The notes beneath the pieces are model-generated. The model was not told the origin of the DNA and ran no database searches. It saw only the letters and a list, made by a program, of their open reading frames with translations. Of a stretch of DNA of 64,000 nucleotides, positions 49,585 through 59,144 are shown in pieces. Position 1 is the first letter of the stretch; each line of letters opens with the position of its first letter. This stretch comes from Bradyrhizobium sp. CCBAU 53421 (GTDB lineage: Bacteria; Pseudomonadota; Alphaproteobacteria; Rhizobiales; Xanthobacteraceae): positions 7,502,001 to 7,566,000 of the forward strand of contig NZ_CP030047.1 in NCBI RefSeq assembly GCF_015291625.1, written 5' to 3'. The position numbers were made by a program, and so were the translations under genes.

Positions 49585-51180
49585 GTGCGTGATTGCTTTG
49601 TTGCTGCGACGACGCCTCGGACATCTTCGGCTATCGCAGCATTTGCCTGCATTTTGCGATCAAGCGAGCCGCAACGGCGACCTGCCGTTGCGCTTTCGCT
49701 CGCGGCTTGTTTGGTCGGCGCCCCCGTTTCGGCACAAACTGCTGACGAGCCGGTCCCCAAGAGCAACGCTGCGGACCAAGCCACCAAGAGAAGAACGTTA
49801 ACGCCCCCGGATATGGCTACAAAGCTCCGGACCGGCGTGGTCAATCAGCCGATTCGACTTCATGCCTCGGCGTTGGCGTCAGCTCCCAACCTGCCTCTCA
49901 TAAAGCGCGGCAGCGCCGGTCGGGCTGCTCAGACGCAAACGCGAAAGACGATCGACCCCTTCGCACGCTTTGATGCTTTCCGAGAAAAAGGGATCTGGCT
50001 CAACATACCCGGCCCTGCTGATACAATTGATCAGGACAAGCATGGCGTTAGATCCGTACTGGCCGACGTCGGCATTGGCTATATCGGCTGGACGCACAAC
50101 ACCTTTGCAAACAACCAGCTACCGAATGCGGCCAGAAGCAGCATCGCCAACCAGCTCTATATGGGGCAGAATCCGACGTTTGCTACGACGAACTTCGTGA
50201 TCGTCACTTATGATCTGCGCCGGTTTGGTATTCCCGATGGACAGATTGTCGTTGGAGCCGAGCAGCAATACTGGACATGGAAACGACCGGGACCGGACCG
50301 AGTAGGATTGAATACATTCGCCTACTATCAAACGTTCCTCGACAGAAAATTCGAACTCAAACTAGGCTATCTCAGAAATGCGAATGAGTTCACCGGCACA
50401 TTATTCGGAGGAATTTCAGGATCAAACATGTTTGCCCTGTTCCAAGCAGGGATGAGCACCAACGCCGCGCCAACGCCCGCCGCCAACCTGAAGTACAATT
50501 TTGATGATCACTGGTACAACAAAGTCTCCGTGCAGCGGTCAATCAGTCCAGATGGTCCCTATGCGCAGATAACCGAAAATCCTTCGGGTTTGAATTGGAG
50601 CACAACCAATGCCGGCATTCTGTTCATTGATGAACTTGGCTACAAGAGCAAGGCCGCTCCTGGCGTTCCCGACACCTGGCTGCGGGCCGGCATTGGTTTG
50701 AACAGCAGCCGCTACAGGAATTTGGCAGATCCGGATCAACAAAGAGAGAGCGGGAATAACTTTCATTACATCGCTGCTGACAGGCAGCTCTGGCAGAGTG
50801 ATGTTGAGGGGACGCCATCTCGCGGCATCTATGGCGGATTCTCCATCATGGGAGCTCCGCCTGACGTAAACAGGATCAGCCAGTATTACGAGCTTCGTCT
50901 TTATGCGAAGGGACTGTTTGACAGTCGGCCCAGTGATTTGATCGCTCTGGTTGCCAACAACACGACCTGGAGCAGGTTTGCGGTGGATGCTGCCTTGGCC
51001 AAAGGCCAGCTTGCGCATCACGATACCACAGCAATCACGGGGACCTATACCGCGCATATCGCCCCGGGGATATATGGAAGCCTCGGACTGTCCTACATTC
51101 ATAACCCGACAAGCATCACACACATGCCCCAAACGGAGCACGCCCTCAATCTGTTGGTGTCTACGCTGATATTTTTCTAG
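49585..51180 (+). CDS. OprB-like carbohydrate-selective porin
   Basis: A 531-residue outer-membrane porin with a GTG start, signal peptide (RRPAVALSLAACLVGAPVSA, cleavage near AQT) and a low-complexity linker. The barrel has OprB traits: DVGIGYIGWTHNTFANNQLP, KFELKLGYLRNANEFTGTLF, WLRAGIGLNSSRYRNL and a C-terminal strand ending LNLLVSTLIFF with terminal Phe. It would take up sugars or related solutes. The N-terminal 20 codons before the signal are unusual, so the true start may lie slightly downstream. It stands upstream of and divergent in function from the NolL relic. Confidence 0.85.
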   Translation: MRDCFVAATTPRTSSAIAAFACILRSSEPQRRPAVALSLAACLVGAPVSAQTADEPVPKSNAADQATKRRTLTPPDMATKLRTGVVNQPIRLHASALASAPNLPLIKRGSAGRAAQTQTRKTIDPFARFDAFREKGIWLNIPGPADTIDQDKHGVRSVLADVGIGYIGWTHNTFANNQLPNAARSSIANQLYMGQNPTFATTNFVIVTYDLRRFGIPDGQIVVGAEQQYWTWKRPGPDRVGLNTFAYYQTFLDRKFELKLGYLRNANEFTGTLFGGISGSNMFALFQAGMSTNAAPTPAANLKYNFDDHWYNKVSVQRSISPDGPYAQITENPSGLNWSTTNAGILFIDELGYKSKAAPGVPDTWLRAGIGLNSSRYRNLADPDQQRESGNNFHYIAADRQLWQSDVEGTPSRGIYGGFSIMGAPPDVNRISQYYELRLYAKGLFDSRPSDLIALVANNTTWSRFAVDAALAKGQLAHHDTTAITGTYTAHIAPGIYGSLGLSYIHNPTSITHMPQTEHALNLLVSTLIFF

Positions 51181-51341
51181 ATCAGTGAGGATGTCACCAA
51201 TTCTGCTACCAAACTCTCGGTTCGAAACAACTGCGCGCAAAGTTCTGCCGGCGCGCCGGCGAGACGCTGTGAGGAGACGAACCATGGGGCCTGCTATCCC
51301 ATGATCTAAGAGCTTCCAGACCGGATTTCGGCTACAGCTAC

Positions 51342-52456
51342 TTATCCGCAGGCTGCCCCGGTGGACATAGAGCGCGGGGGTGAAGTTCCAAGAATGAGCT
51401 GAGACAGACAGGGAATGTCGCGCACGGTTCGGCGCACCATTAGCGCGACGAGAACAATCGCAGCCCCTAGAATTCCCGCCACGGCCGACTTGGATGTGAG
51501 ATCCGATGGCTCTGCGTACTGTATCGAATCCATGAGACGAAATGCCGTGCCCTGAATCAGGTACAGCACCAGCGTGCTCTGTCCTATTTCCACGGCGATA
51601 AAGCGGACCACTCGATTTGAGCGGCCAACTCTCCAGCATTGCTGAAGAGCTCACTCATGATGGCTGAGGCCGCTGCTGAGCCAAAAAACCTCAGAAGCAC
51701 GTCTTTTGCCGACTGCATATCTTTGACCAGGACGAGATTGTTGTAGACGTAAGTGTCTTTGCGCCAGGCCAGAAAGCACACCAGTGCGGCTATTGAGGCA
51801 GACATGATCAAGAGCGGCTTGTAAGCGCGCGTTATGCTCGTCCACCAGTCTCTTGACTGCGCAAATGAGAAACCCAAGCAAAAAAACGGGTAAGTGTACT
51901 TTATGAGAGGAAATATGGAGAATGTCAGAGGTGCAAGTGCAACCAGGATGACCGATAAGAATAGGATCCAGGGGGACCAATGATTGGAGATCGAAAGAAT
52001 TTTGACGAGAAGAAAACAAACGAGCGCGGCCCAGATGAACCAGTATGTGCCGGCGACATCGTTTAGAAGCTGTAAAATGTTGCCTGATGCGTCAGGGGCG
52101 CGGGGAAGCACGGCTAACTTTGCCGTCTCCAGGAGAGCGCCCCAAAACAGCATGGGCACCAAGAGCTGCATCGCCCGATCACCGACGGCTTGCATCAACG
52201 ACTTTCGCAACAGCGCTCGGCAAGAAAGATATCCGCTTATCGCCATGAAGAGAGGCATGTGGAACATGTAGATCCATTTGAATAGTGGCGAATCCCAGAA
52301 TCCCTCATCTCGGTAGAGGATATATTGGATCAGGTGACCGACGATCACCAAAATGATGAGCACTCCTTTGTCGAAATCGAAAGCTAGATCGCGATCGTTA
52401 TCCTCTGGCGTACCAGGCACAGTCGACCCAGTTACATTTCGCAATGTATCAACCAT
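51342..52456 (-). pseudogene. nolL: NolL-like Nod-factor O-acetyltransferase, frameshifted
   Basis: The first frame (51584-52456) encodes 290 residues of an acyltransferase-3 family membrane protein: FDKGVLIILVIVGHLIQYIL, FHMPLFMAISGYLSCRALL and many helices. It ends early at ELAAQIEWSALSPWK. The adjoining frame ending at 51342 continues with VVRFIAVEIGQSTLVLYLIQ, the missing last part. Joined, the protein is about 371 residues, the size of NolL/NodX enzymes that acetylate the fucose or terminal sugar of Nod factor. A single-base indel near 51625 explains the break. No nod box was found upstream. The NolL naming is from family resemblance and context with nodZ. Confidence 0.65.
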
Positions 52457-53579
52457 CTCGACATCCCTTCATCCAATGAGCTGGAGATCCGTCTGACGTT
52501 GGGTAGCTGCCGCGACCAAGTGCTGGCCGGAAGTTGCATCATCAGGTCGTCGGTCTATCATGCTCATCAATTTGGAGTTCTGAGCCGGCATCAAAGACAT
52601 CCCTGCCGAATGTCGCAGGGCCACTCTCCGGAACGCTGCTTTGAAGTTAGCCGTTCAGGTCAACTGGAATATCGGGTGCCGGTGAACTAGGCGTGCGAAG
52701 GTCGGCCGTGGTCTGGCGGCGTCCGAGAAGACACCACATCATGGCGACTGTTCTTAGGGTCAAGTTTCATGAGATGCCGCATTAGACCGGAGCACGGGAT
52801 ACCCGATCCAAGAGAGAAATAGGCTGAACGGCCGAACGTCGGTATCCGGCTGCCAACCACTTAGTATGAAAAGCAACTGCTGCAGCTTTTGCTCCATGGA
52901 ACGATCCGACCGATGATCGTGGAGGTAATTGCCATCGCAACTCTACGCTCCGATAGCTGACAGGACGCAAATAGCCAATTATATCGAGGTGGGAGATCGT
53001 TATAAGGAAAGGGGGAACGAGCTATACGACGGTTTACCGATTTAAGGTGGTGCTGCCTCACTTCGATCCGCTGCCAGACCGAGCGGTCACCTTGCTGGGT
53101 GTCCCGTCCGGAAAAAGTGTTTGCAACGCACTACGAGAATTTTGGATAGCGGCAATACCCTACTCGAGCATGAAGGCCTAAATATATGTAGGTTGCGCAG
53201 CAGGGCCTCCTTCCGAAAGTATTCGACCTTGCCTTCACGAGTAGCCGGCGTCAGCAAACCGAGTTGTTGGCGAGCGTTCCCACATCCACCAGACGCTCGC
53301 GTCGTCCGCACTCCGGACTGTGGCGGTCGAAGTGGTTCGAACAGTTGCGCTTACTGAGCAACGGCTTCTAAGGCAAGATGATCGGCGGAAGATTTGTGAA
53401 AGCCTGAGGGATAGAGAAGGCCGCGTTCAAGCTGCACCAACAAACGGGAGGCTGGACCGCTCAGGCGGTGCCCATCTCAGTACTTCGAATGGATACATCG
53501 GCTGTCAAGGGCCGGGCTGTAGAACGTCTCGCGCGAGCTGCCCCGCCGAGCGCCTGAGATTGCCGTCCACCTGCGCTCT
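52457..53579. other. 1.1-kb region upstream of the nolL relic
   Basis: No supported gene and no nod box on the minus strand, although a NolL gene would be expected to have one. Frames at 53087-53311 (minus) and 53320-53598 (plus) have no recognisable domain. Confidence 0.5.
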
Positions 53580-55859
53580 TCAGCCACGTTCAGGATAGAT
53601 GCGAACGCGCTGGCGCCCCTCGCTTTCATCCAACTCGCCCCTGTAGGACACGCCGCGGATCTGGAAATAGGTTGGACGCCCAGCCTGCGGCATGATGCGT
53701 TCCCCCTGCAGGACGCGGACAAGGTAAGGCGGAAGGAACCGCTCGCGGTGCTCCCATCCGCCGCGGATCAAGTACCCAAGGTCCCGTAGGCCCTCACGGG
53801 GTTGCTCGGCTTGGACGATCTGCGGTGGATGATGAAGCGGCCGGGATGGCCCAGCTTCATCAAGGTAGCTCGGGCGCGGATGATGGATCAGGCGGACATC
53901 CGTGCGCCCGCCTGGTCCGAATGTAGCCGAGTAGCGCTCGCCGTTGATCATAAACTGACTTGGCCCGAACTGGTTTGGCAGCAGATTGATGTTGCCGAGG
54001 ACGTCAACCAACACGTCCGAGGCCGCTTGGGAGCCGTGACGCCAATCCGAGCCAACGACGGCCCCAATATCCCGCAGTTCCTGGGCGCCCCCGGACGGTC
54101 CAGCGAATGACGGCGCTCTGCGAAATTCAGGTACGGGCGCGGAGCGTGCATCATCGTGCAAGTCGTGCGGCGTGGACGGATCCAAATCAACCAAGGGATC
54201 CAGACCGCTGTAGATGTTTGATGAGCGAGGCCTCACCGACGATGGTGAGGCGGGTTCCTGCATCTGTTGTCCGAACCAATCCCAGGCTCCTTGGCTTAGA
54301 CTGGCCGGAGTCGCAGGAAGCCCGTGCGGCAGATTGGACTGCGGGATCCAATAGGGCGCTTGCACAGGTGCGGCGGGTTGGAGGATCTGCTCGCTGGACC
54401 GATCCCAAGCCCCGGCGCTCGGGCTGGCCGATGTTGCGGGAAGCTGCTGCGACGAACTGGCCTGCCAACCGTGATGCGGCACTGGCAGTGACGAGCTGGG
54501 TCCGTGGATCTGCTCACCAAGCCAATCCCACGCTCCCGCACTGGGCGTGGCTGGCGTTGCCGGGACCTCCTGCGGCGAGTACGCCCGTCGGGCGCCTTCG
54601 GCGACAGGCTGCCCCGCATCCTCGGCAGGGTGCAAGCCGAGGGCCCTGTTCGCCTCGAGGATTTGCTGGTAGCGACCAAGCCTGAGCAAATCAGCTTTGA
54701 TTTTGCCGTCGTCGGTTTCTTGCCTATACTCCGCGACATCCTGATCCAGCCCGGAGGTGAAGAGCCGGCCGGCGATGGCCTGCTTATCGTGCGTTCGCAG
54801 CCATTCACTCAGCCTCGACATTCGGCGGGCCTGCCTGTCGATCGTCTCCGGCTCAACCCTGCGTGTCGCCTTTTCCGCCGCGGCCCACCTGCCGATGAGG
54901 GTCGCGTCAGTGCCATGGGGAGCCAGGCGACGGAGATCGGCTGACAAGGTGTTTCCGGCCCAGACCTCACGGAGCTTTTTCAAGGCTGCTTTGATACGCC
55001 TTGCGCGGTCCGCTGCATAAGTGTCGACATCCTGGTCGAGCTCAGCTTCCAGTTGGCGGTTTTCCACCTCTGGATCTTCCAGTTGCGCATTTTCCATCTC
55101 GAGGCGAATGCGATCCGCAATTGAGGGCCTATCGTTGTCATTGAGGCGCGCGCTCAAAATGCGCAGGTCGGCTGCCGCATTTCTGATGGTGCCGTCGGTG
55201 AGGTTGCTGGCTGCGGTGCCGTCGGTGCGGTTGCGGACTGCTCTTTGTCTAAACTCTTTGATGAGCGCCTCGTCCTCCGGATCGACCCCGCGCGTCCGGC
55301 CCGGCTGTCTGGCGTAATCGACGCGAAAACTCGTCGAGGAAGCATCCGGCTGCGCGGCCTCCCGCGAGGACTTGCTACTCCCTCCAAAGGCTTTGCCGAT
55401 TTCCGACTTGAAGCGCGACCACAGTCCGCGGCTTTTAGCGCTCCTGGCCTGAACCACAGGCTCCGCGTCCGGCAAGCTGTAGCGCGCGCTGCTGAACAGA
55501 TCATCGCGCAAACCGGACTGCGGCACTTGGGCCGGAGCATCAAGCTGAAAGCGGGGAATGTCTAAGCTCCGCCGCGCATCGCCCCGCGCGCTGTCCCTAA
55601 AATCCGAGCGTGGCGGCACCCGCATCGAACCGCCGAGCTCGTCCCGTCGAACTGCCCGTCCCGCTCCTGCGGGAGTCTGGTCCGGCGAACTCGACTTTGC
55701 GGAACTCTCATCAGGCGAATCGAGCTGCAAATCTTCCATCCGCCGCTCAAAATCGCCTTGCTGGCTTGCGCTGCCCCCTTGCTGCCCCGCTCGCCCCTGT
55801 CGGGCGGCATAGGCCTCCATCCAAGCGCCTGAATCGAAGAATGGGTCGACTGGATCCAT
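53580..55859 (-). CDS. Large repeat-containing type III effector candidate
   Basis: 759 residues from an ATG at 55859 (MDPVDPFFDSGAWMEAYAAR) preceded by AAGGAG, about 100 bp after a tts box. There is no signal peptide, and the N-terminus is polar and disordered as in secreted effectors. Three repeat types (numbers from this Met). (1) Two helical units with LDQDV at about 230-300 and 345-400 (PSIADRIRLEMENAQ versus QAIAGRLFTSGLDQD). (2) Three copies of LPATPASPSAGAWDWxGEQI at about 432, 474 and 514. (3) Two C-terminal modules, ELRDIGAVVGSDWRHGSQ at 594 and GLRDLGYLIRGGWEHRER at 690. No catalytic motif recognised. The effector role is inferred from the tts box and composition. Confidence 0.8.
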   Translation of the reverse strand: MDPVDPFFDSGAWMEAYAARQGRAGQQGGSASQQGDFERRMEDLQLDSPDESSAKSSSPDQTPAGAGRAVRRDELGGSMRVPPRSDFRDSARGDARRSLDIPRFQLDAPAQVPQSGLRDDLFSSARYSLPDAEPVVQARSAKSRGLWSRFKSEIGKAFGGSSKSSREAAQPDASSTSFRVDYARQPGRTRGVDPEDEALIKEFRQRAVRNRTDGTAASNLTDGTIRNAAADLRILSARLNDNDRPSIADRIRLEMENAQLEDPEVENRQLEAELDQDVDTYAADRARRIKAALKKLREVWAGNTLSADLRRLAPHGTDATLIGRWAAAEKATRRVEPETIDRQARRMSRLSEWLRTHDKQAIAGRLFTSGLDQDVAEYRQETDDGKIKADLLRLGRYQQILEANRALGLHPAEDAGQPVAEGARRAYSPQEVPATPATPSAGAWDWLGEQIHGPSSSLPVPHHGWQASSSQQLPATSASPSAGAWDRSSEQILQPAAPVQAPYWIPQSNLPHGLPATPASLSQGAWDWFGQQMQEPASPSSVRPRSSNIYSGLDPLVDLDPSTPHDLHDDARSAPVPEFRRAPSFAGPSGGAQELRDIGAVVGSDWRHGSQAASDVLVDVLGNINLLPNQFGPSQFMINGERYSATFGPGGRTDVRLIHHPRPSYLDEAGPSRPLHHPPQIVQAEQPREGLRDLGYLIRGGWEHRERFLPPYLVRVLQGERIMPQAGRPTYFQIRGVSYRGELDESEGRQRVRIYPERG

Positions 55860-55960
55860 CCTGCTCTCCTTGTGGTGTATAGGCCCTGCGCAATCCACAC
55901 GCTTGCACGGCCGCTAAGCGGCAGCTGTGAAGCGAGGTCAGATTCCGAATCTTTATGGGA

Positions 55961-55981
55961 GCCAGCTTTCGAAAAGCTGAC
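55961..55981 (-). promoter_or_regulatory. tts box of the large effector candidate
   Basis: On the minus strand GTCAGCTTTTCGAAAGCTGG, with TTCTC before it. It matches the tts consensus in both half-sites and lies about 100 bp upstream of the ATG at 55859. Confidence 0.9.
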
Positions 55982-56068
55982 GAGAACGAGAATTCACAGC
56001 CGGCAATGCCGATTGCGTTGGCTTCTTCGGAGGGGCCGTAAGAAGCTGGCGCGGCCGTGCCCCGTCCT

Positions 56069-57061
56069 TTATTCCGATCTGGAAGGTCCGGCCGACAGCC
56101 AATCTGTGGCACCTCCGAAGAACGTGTCCAGGGACCATTTCGCGGCTTCGCCATCGGTCAATTGGTGCGAATAAGGCTCGCGACCTGCGGGATTGGCCCG
56201 GACACCTGTGGATTTGTATTCAGCATAGTAGGCCGTCCTCAGCGAATTGGTCTTGCCCGGAGCCCATTCGCGCCAGCCTTCCGCGACCACCGGTGCATCC
56301 ATCTTCGTCGATAGGAACACGACTGTTGCATAGGGGCGCCAAGGCCGGCCAAGTGCAACATCCCGCGCGGCGGAGTCGGCAGTCAGTCTGCAATGATCGA
56401 ACACATAAGCACTGTCCTCGTCCGGCGCTGCCTTGCTCTGCGCGGTATAGACGACCGCCTGATTGGCGATACCGTGCAACTCACAGTGTCGGAAATAGGC
56501 CTTGGCATTGCCGAATATGAAATCGACATGTCCCTCGATGTAGCAATCTAAGAAGTACTGTCGCGACATCCGGCCGTTCGGCCCCTTGGCGGCGAACAAG
56601 GTGTCTTGTGCGCCGAGCAGGCGGACGCGGCTGATGATGTCCCTGTCTCCAGTAACGGACAGTGCGACGGCCTGCGAAGCTGGATTGGCCGAATTGAGCG
56701 AGTAATCGTTTTGGATCGTCAGGTTGTCGAGCCGGAAGTCATCGCCTGAGGCGTCCAGCGTCGCAGAACGGACGGTTCCTCCAACGTTGATCGCGCCGTC
56801 ACCGTACACAATGACCGTATCATCCGGCTTCCTGCCGGAGCCTTTGATATGAACACCGGATTTGAAGACTTTGACCTTCTCGCGATAGATGCCCGGTGCG
56901 ATCTGGATATCACCACCTTGGGCCGGCAATGCGTCGATGGCTGCCTGCACGGAGTGATAGGCTGCCCTCTCGGCATGCGAGACCAAAAGGGGTTGAGCAT
57001 GGGCGGCCGAGATGCAGAAACATCCGGCCAGAACCGCAGCGAATAGCGCGAAAATCCGCAT
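56069..57061 (-). CDS. Pectinesterase (carbohydrate esterase family 8)
   Basis: A 330-residue secreted pectin methylesterase. Signal peptide MRIFALFAAVLAGCFCISAA (cut near AHA-Q). The right-handed beta-helix shows the catalytic motifs GAQDTLF, YIEGHVDFIFGNAKAYF (catalytic Asp) and LGRPWRPYATVVFLSTK (catalytic Arg). It demethylates plant pectin and prepares it for polygalacturonase, whose gene lies 268 bp upstream in the same orientation. It is intact and of usual length for a bacterial enzyme, likely used in infection-thread or cell-wall entry. Confidence 0.93.
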   Translation of the reverse strand: MRIFALFAAVLAGCFCISAAHAQPLLVSHAERAAYHSVQAAIDALPAQGGDIQIAPGIYREKVKVFKSGVHIKGSGRKPDDTVIVYGDGAINVGGTVRSATLDASGDDFRLDNLTIQNDYSLNSANPASQAVALSVTGDRDIISRVRLLGAQDTLFAAKGPNGRMSRQYFLDCYIEGHVDFIFGNAKAYFRHCELHGIANQAVVYTAQSKAAPDEDSAYVFDHCRLTADSAARDVALGRPWRPYATVVFLSTKMDAPVVAEGWREWAPGKTNSLRTAYYAEYKSTGVRANPAGREPYSHQLTDGEAAKWSLDTFFGGATDWLSAGPSRSE

Positions 57062-57328
57062 GTGATCTCACCTGTTATCGGGGCCGCTGCACGCTTGATA
57101 CAATTGCTACACCTCGTCGCCGCGACCTGGCAGCCGAGTATGGTCAAACAACGTTTCTTCCCGAACCGGAAATCTCGCGCGACAGCCGAAACATCCGACC
57201 GGGGTCACGCCTGTCGGACTCCTGCAATAAGGCGCCGGCGCTATGCTCGCCATTGGCAAGACCAGCGAGTCAAAGCCCTATCAAGGCAGACCTAACCGGT
57301 CTTAAGGCTCGGCACCGAGTTGTTTCGC
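57062..57328. other. Spacer between polygalacturonase and pectinesterase genes
   Basis: No gene. I see no tts or nod box here, so the two pectinase genes may share a transcript. Confidence 0.5.
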
Positions 57329-58636
57329 TTACTCGTTACCGTCTCGGAATGCCCTGGCGCACCGCTGCCAATCGCGTGGCACCGGTTCTCTGGCCCGCCC
57401 GGGCAGCGGCGGCGACACGTCAGAATGATCGGCTGTCAGATTCGCATGTTCGAGCTGCCAAGTCGCGGAATCGGCAAATCGAACATCCTCTAGCGTCACG
57501 TCAAGCGCATGGCCCTCATCAAACCCGCGCATCAGTAGCGCACCATTGTCGCCGCGTACATGGCGCAGAACGATCTGGCGATAGACTGGAATCCTGCTGC
57601 CTTGGGCATGTGGATCGTACTTTGTATCGAACGCGACCGGCCATCGGTTGCCACGCAGACACACATTCTCATAAGTCACGCGCTCGACCAGGCCACCCCG
57701 GCTGACATCGCTCTTGATGCGCAGGCCGGACGTCGTGCCGTCCAGCGTCAGGTTGCGCACGAGTATGTCGCTGGCGCCAGAGTTCACCTCGCTGCCGATC
57801 GACATCCCGTGTCCCCACCCGAAATAATTATCGGTGATGGAGATATGGCGAGTTGAACCATTATCGCCGGCTTTGATCGCTACGTTATCGTCTCCAGTGC
57901 GGATGAAGCTGTGGGTAATGGTCACATCCTGGCTGGCGCCTGGGTCGATGCCGTCGGTATTGCGGGCATCGGCCGGTGTATCGATCGTCAGACCCCAGAC
58001 CGTGGCACCTTCGACCCGGTTCATCGCGACATGGAAATTGGGTGCATTGCGCAAGGTGACACCAGAAAGCGTGATGTCCTGCGCATGATCGATCTGGATC
58101 AAACGCGGAGCGTTCTGACTACCGCCCTCGGCTTGCGCGCGGCGGGCCAGCTGCCACCAGCTTTCGGCACTGCCGACCATCGGCGCACCGCCCTGGCCAT
58201 CGATGATGCCGTCGCCATAAATGCCGCCGCCGCGCGTTTTGGAGAAGCTGATCAACGGCCGGCAACCGTCGCCCTTACCTGCGATGCGGCCACACTGTCC
58301 GCGGCCCTTGTCGTACGCAGCTGGCTCGGGAACAGCCAAAAGCGTTGCACCGCGTCCAATCCACAAGGTCACGCCTGATTTCATCTCGAGTGGATCCGAC
58401 CGGAACTCGCCACGCCCGAGATAGACCGCAGCACCGGCGGGGCAATGGTCGATGGCATCCTGTAGCCTGGCCGTATCGTTGCTGCCAGACGGCAGTGGGC
58501 GGTCGCAGACCGTATGAGGTGCAACGGGCTCGGCGACAATGCGCCGATCTTGCGCTTTTGCGCTGGGGCAGACAACCATGGTGGCAACGATGGACATCAG
58601 CGTCCATTCGCGAAAATGCTTTGTCATTAACCTCAT
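57329..58636 (-). CDS. Polygalacturonase (glycoside hydrolase family 28)
   Basis: A secreted GH28 beta-helix enzyme. From the ATG at 58636 (MRLMTKHFREWTLMSIVATM) a signal peptide ends near SAKA-Q, giving about 435 residues; the frame is open to 58822 but not signal-like. Catalytic signatures are all present: ARNTDGIDPGAS (NTD), TGDDNVAIKAG (DD), WGHGMSIGSE (GHG) and LRIKSDVSRGG (RIK). It cleaves demethylated pectin and works with the pectinesterase encoded next to it. A fragment of a second such gene lies at about 60420-60515. Confidence 0.93.
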   Translation of the reverse strand: MRLMTKHFREWTLMSIVATMVVCPSAKAQDRRIVAEPVAPHTVCDRPLPSGSNDTARLQDAIDHCPAGAAVYLGRGEFRSDPLEMKSGVTLWIGRGATLLAVPEPAAYDKGRGQCGRIAGKGDGCRPLISFSKTRGGGIYGDGIIDGQGGAPMVGSAESWWQLARRAQAEGGSQNAPRLIQIDHAQDITLSGVTLRNAPNFHVAMNRVEGATVWGLTIDTPADARNTDGIDPGASQDVTITHSFIRTGDDNVAIKAGDNGSTRHISITDNYFGWGHGMSIGSEVNSGASDILVRNLTLDGTTSGLRIKSDVSRGGLVERVTYENVCLRGNRWPVAFDTKYDPHAQGSRIPVYRQIVLRHVRGDNGALLMRGFDEGHALDVTLEDVRFADSATWQLEHANLTADHSDVSPPLPGRAREPVPRDWQRCARAFRDGNE

Positions 58637-58822
58637 CTCTTTGCCGCGAGCATCCTCGCCGCTTCGTTGTCCTGAGCTGAGCGCTGACCAACCAGCCGCA
58701 GCTCGCCTCACAGGCCAACCCAAGATGACATTTATAAGACGCAAAAAAGACCTAGGTCTTGCGAGTTCACGCGATGAAGAATGAGCGTTCCGCAAAAGAT
58801 CACACCTTGTGGCGGCACGCAC

Positions 58823-59144
58823 TTGAGCGGCAGGTACAGCTATTGCTGCGAAGGTGCGTCTTCAATTGGCGTGCGACACTCGGTTCGAGGCGGCCCACCC
58901 TTGCACGGCCTGCACACCGACGGCATAGAGATGGTGAACGGCTCTGATTATCTTAATCCACGCCGGTTCCGGATTTATTGTTTTCTGTTCCCTCTAGGCG
59001 GTGGTTGCCCGCCGGGGCGGCAATTCAGGTGTGGCATGCATTGTGATTGATCTTGCGAGTGAGCGCGCGGTCCACAATCGATGGCTGAGCGCGCGAGAAC
59101 GGTGACGCAACACAAACACTCTAATAACGATCAGGCGGGAACAG
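58823..59144. other. Divergent promoter region between pgl and TyrA-like gene
   Basis: About 500 bp separate the two divergent starts (58636 and 59145). Direction and content suggest promoters for both. No tts, nod or clean sigma-54 motif was found. Confidence 0.45.
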
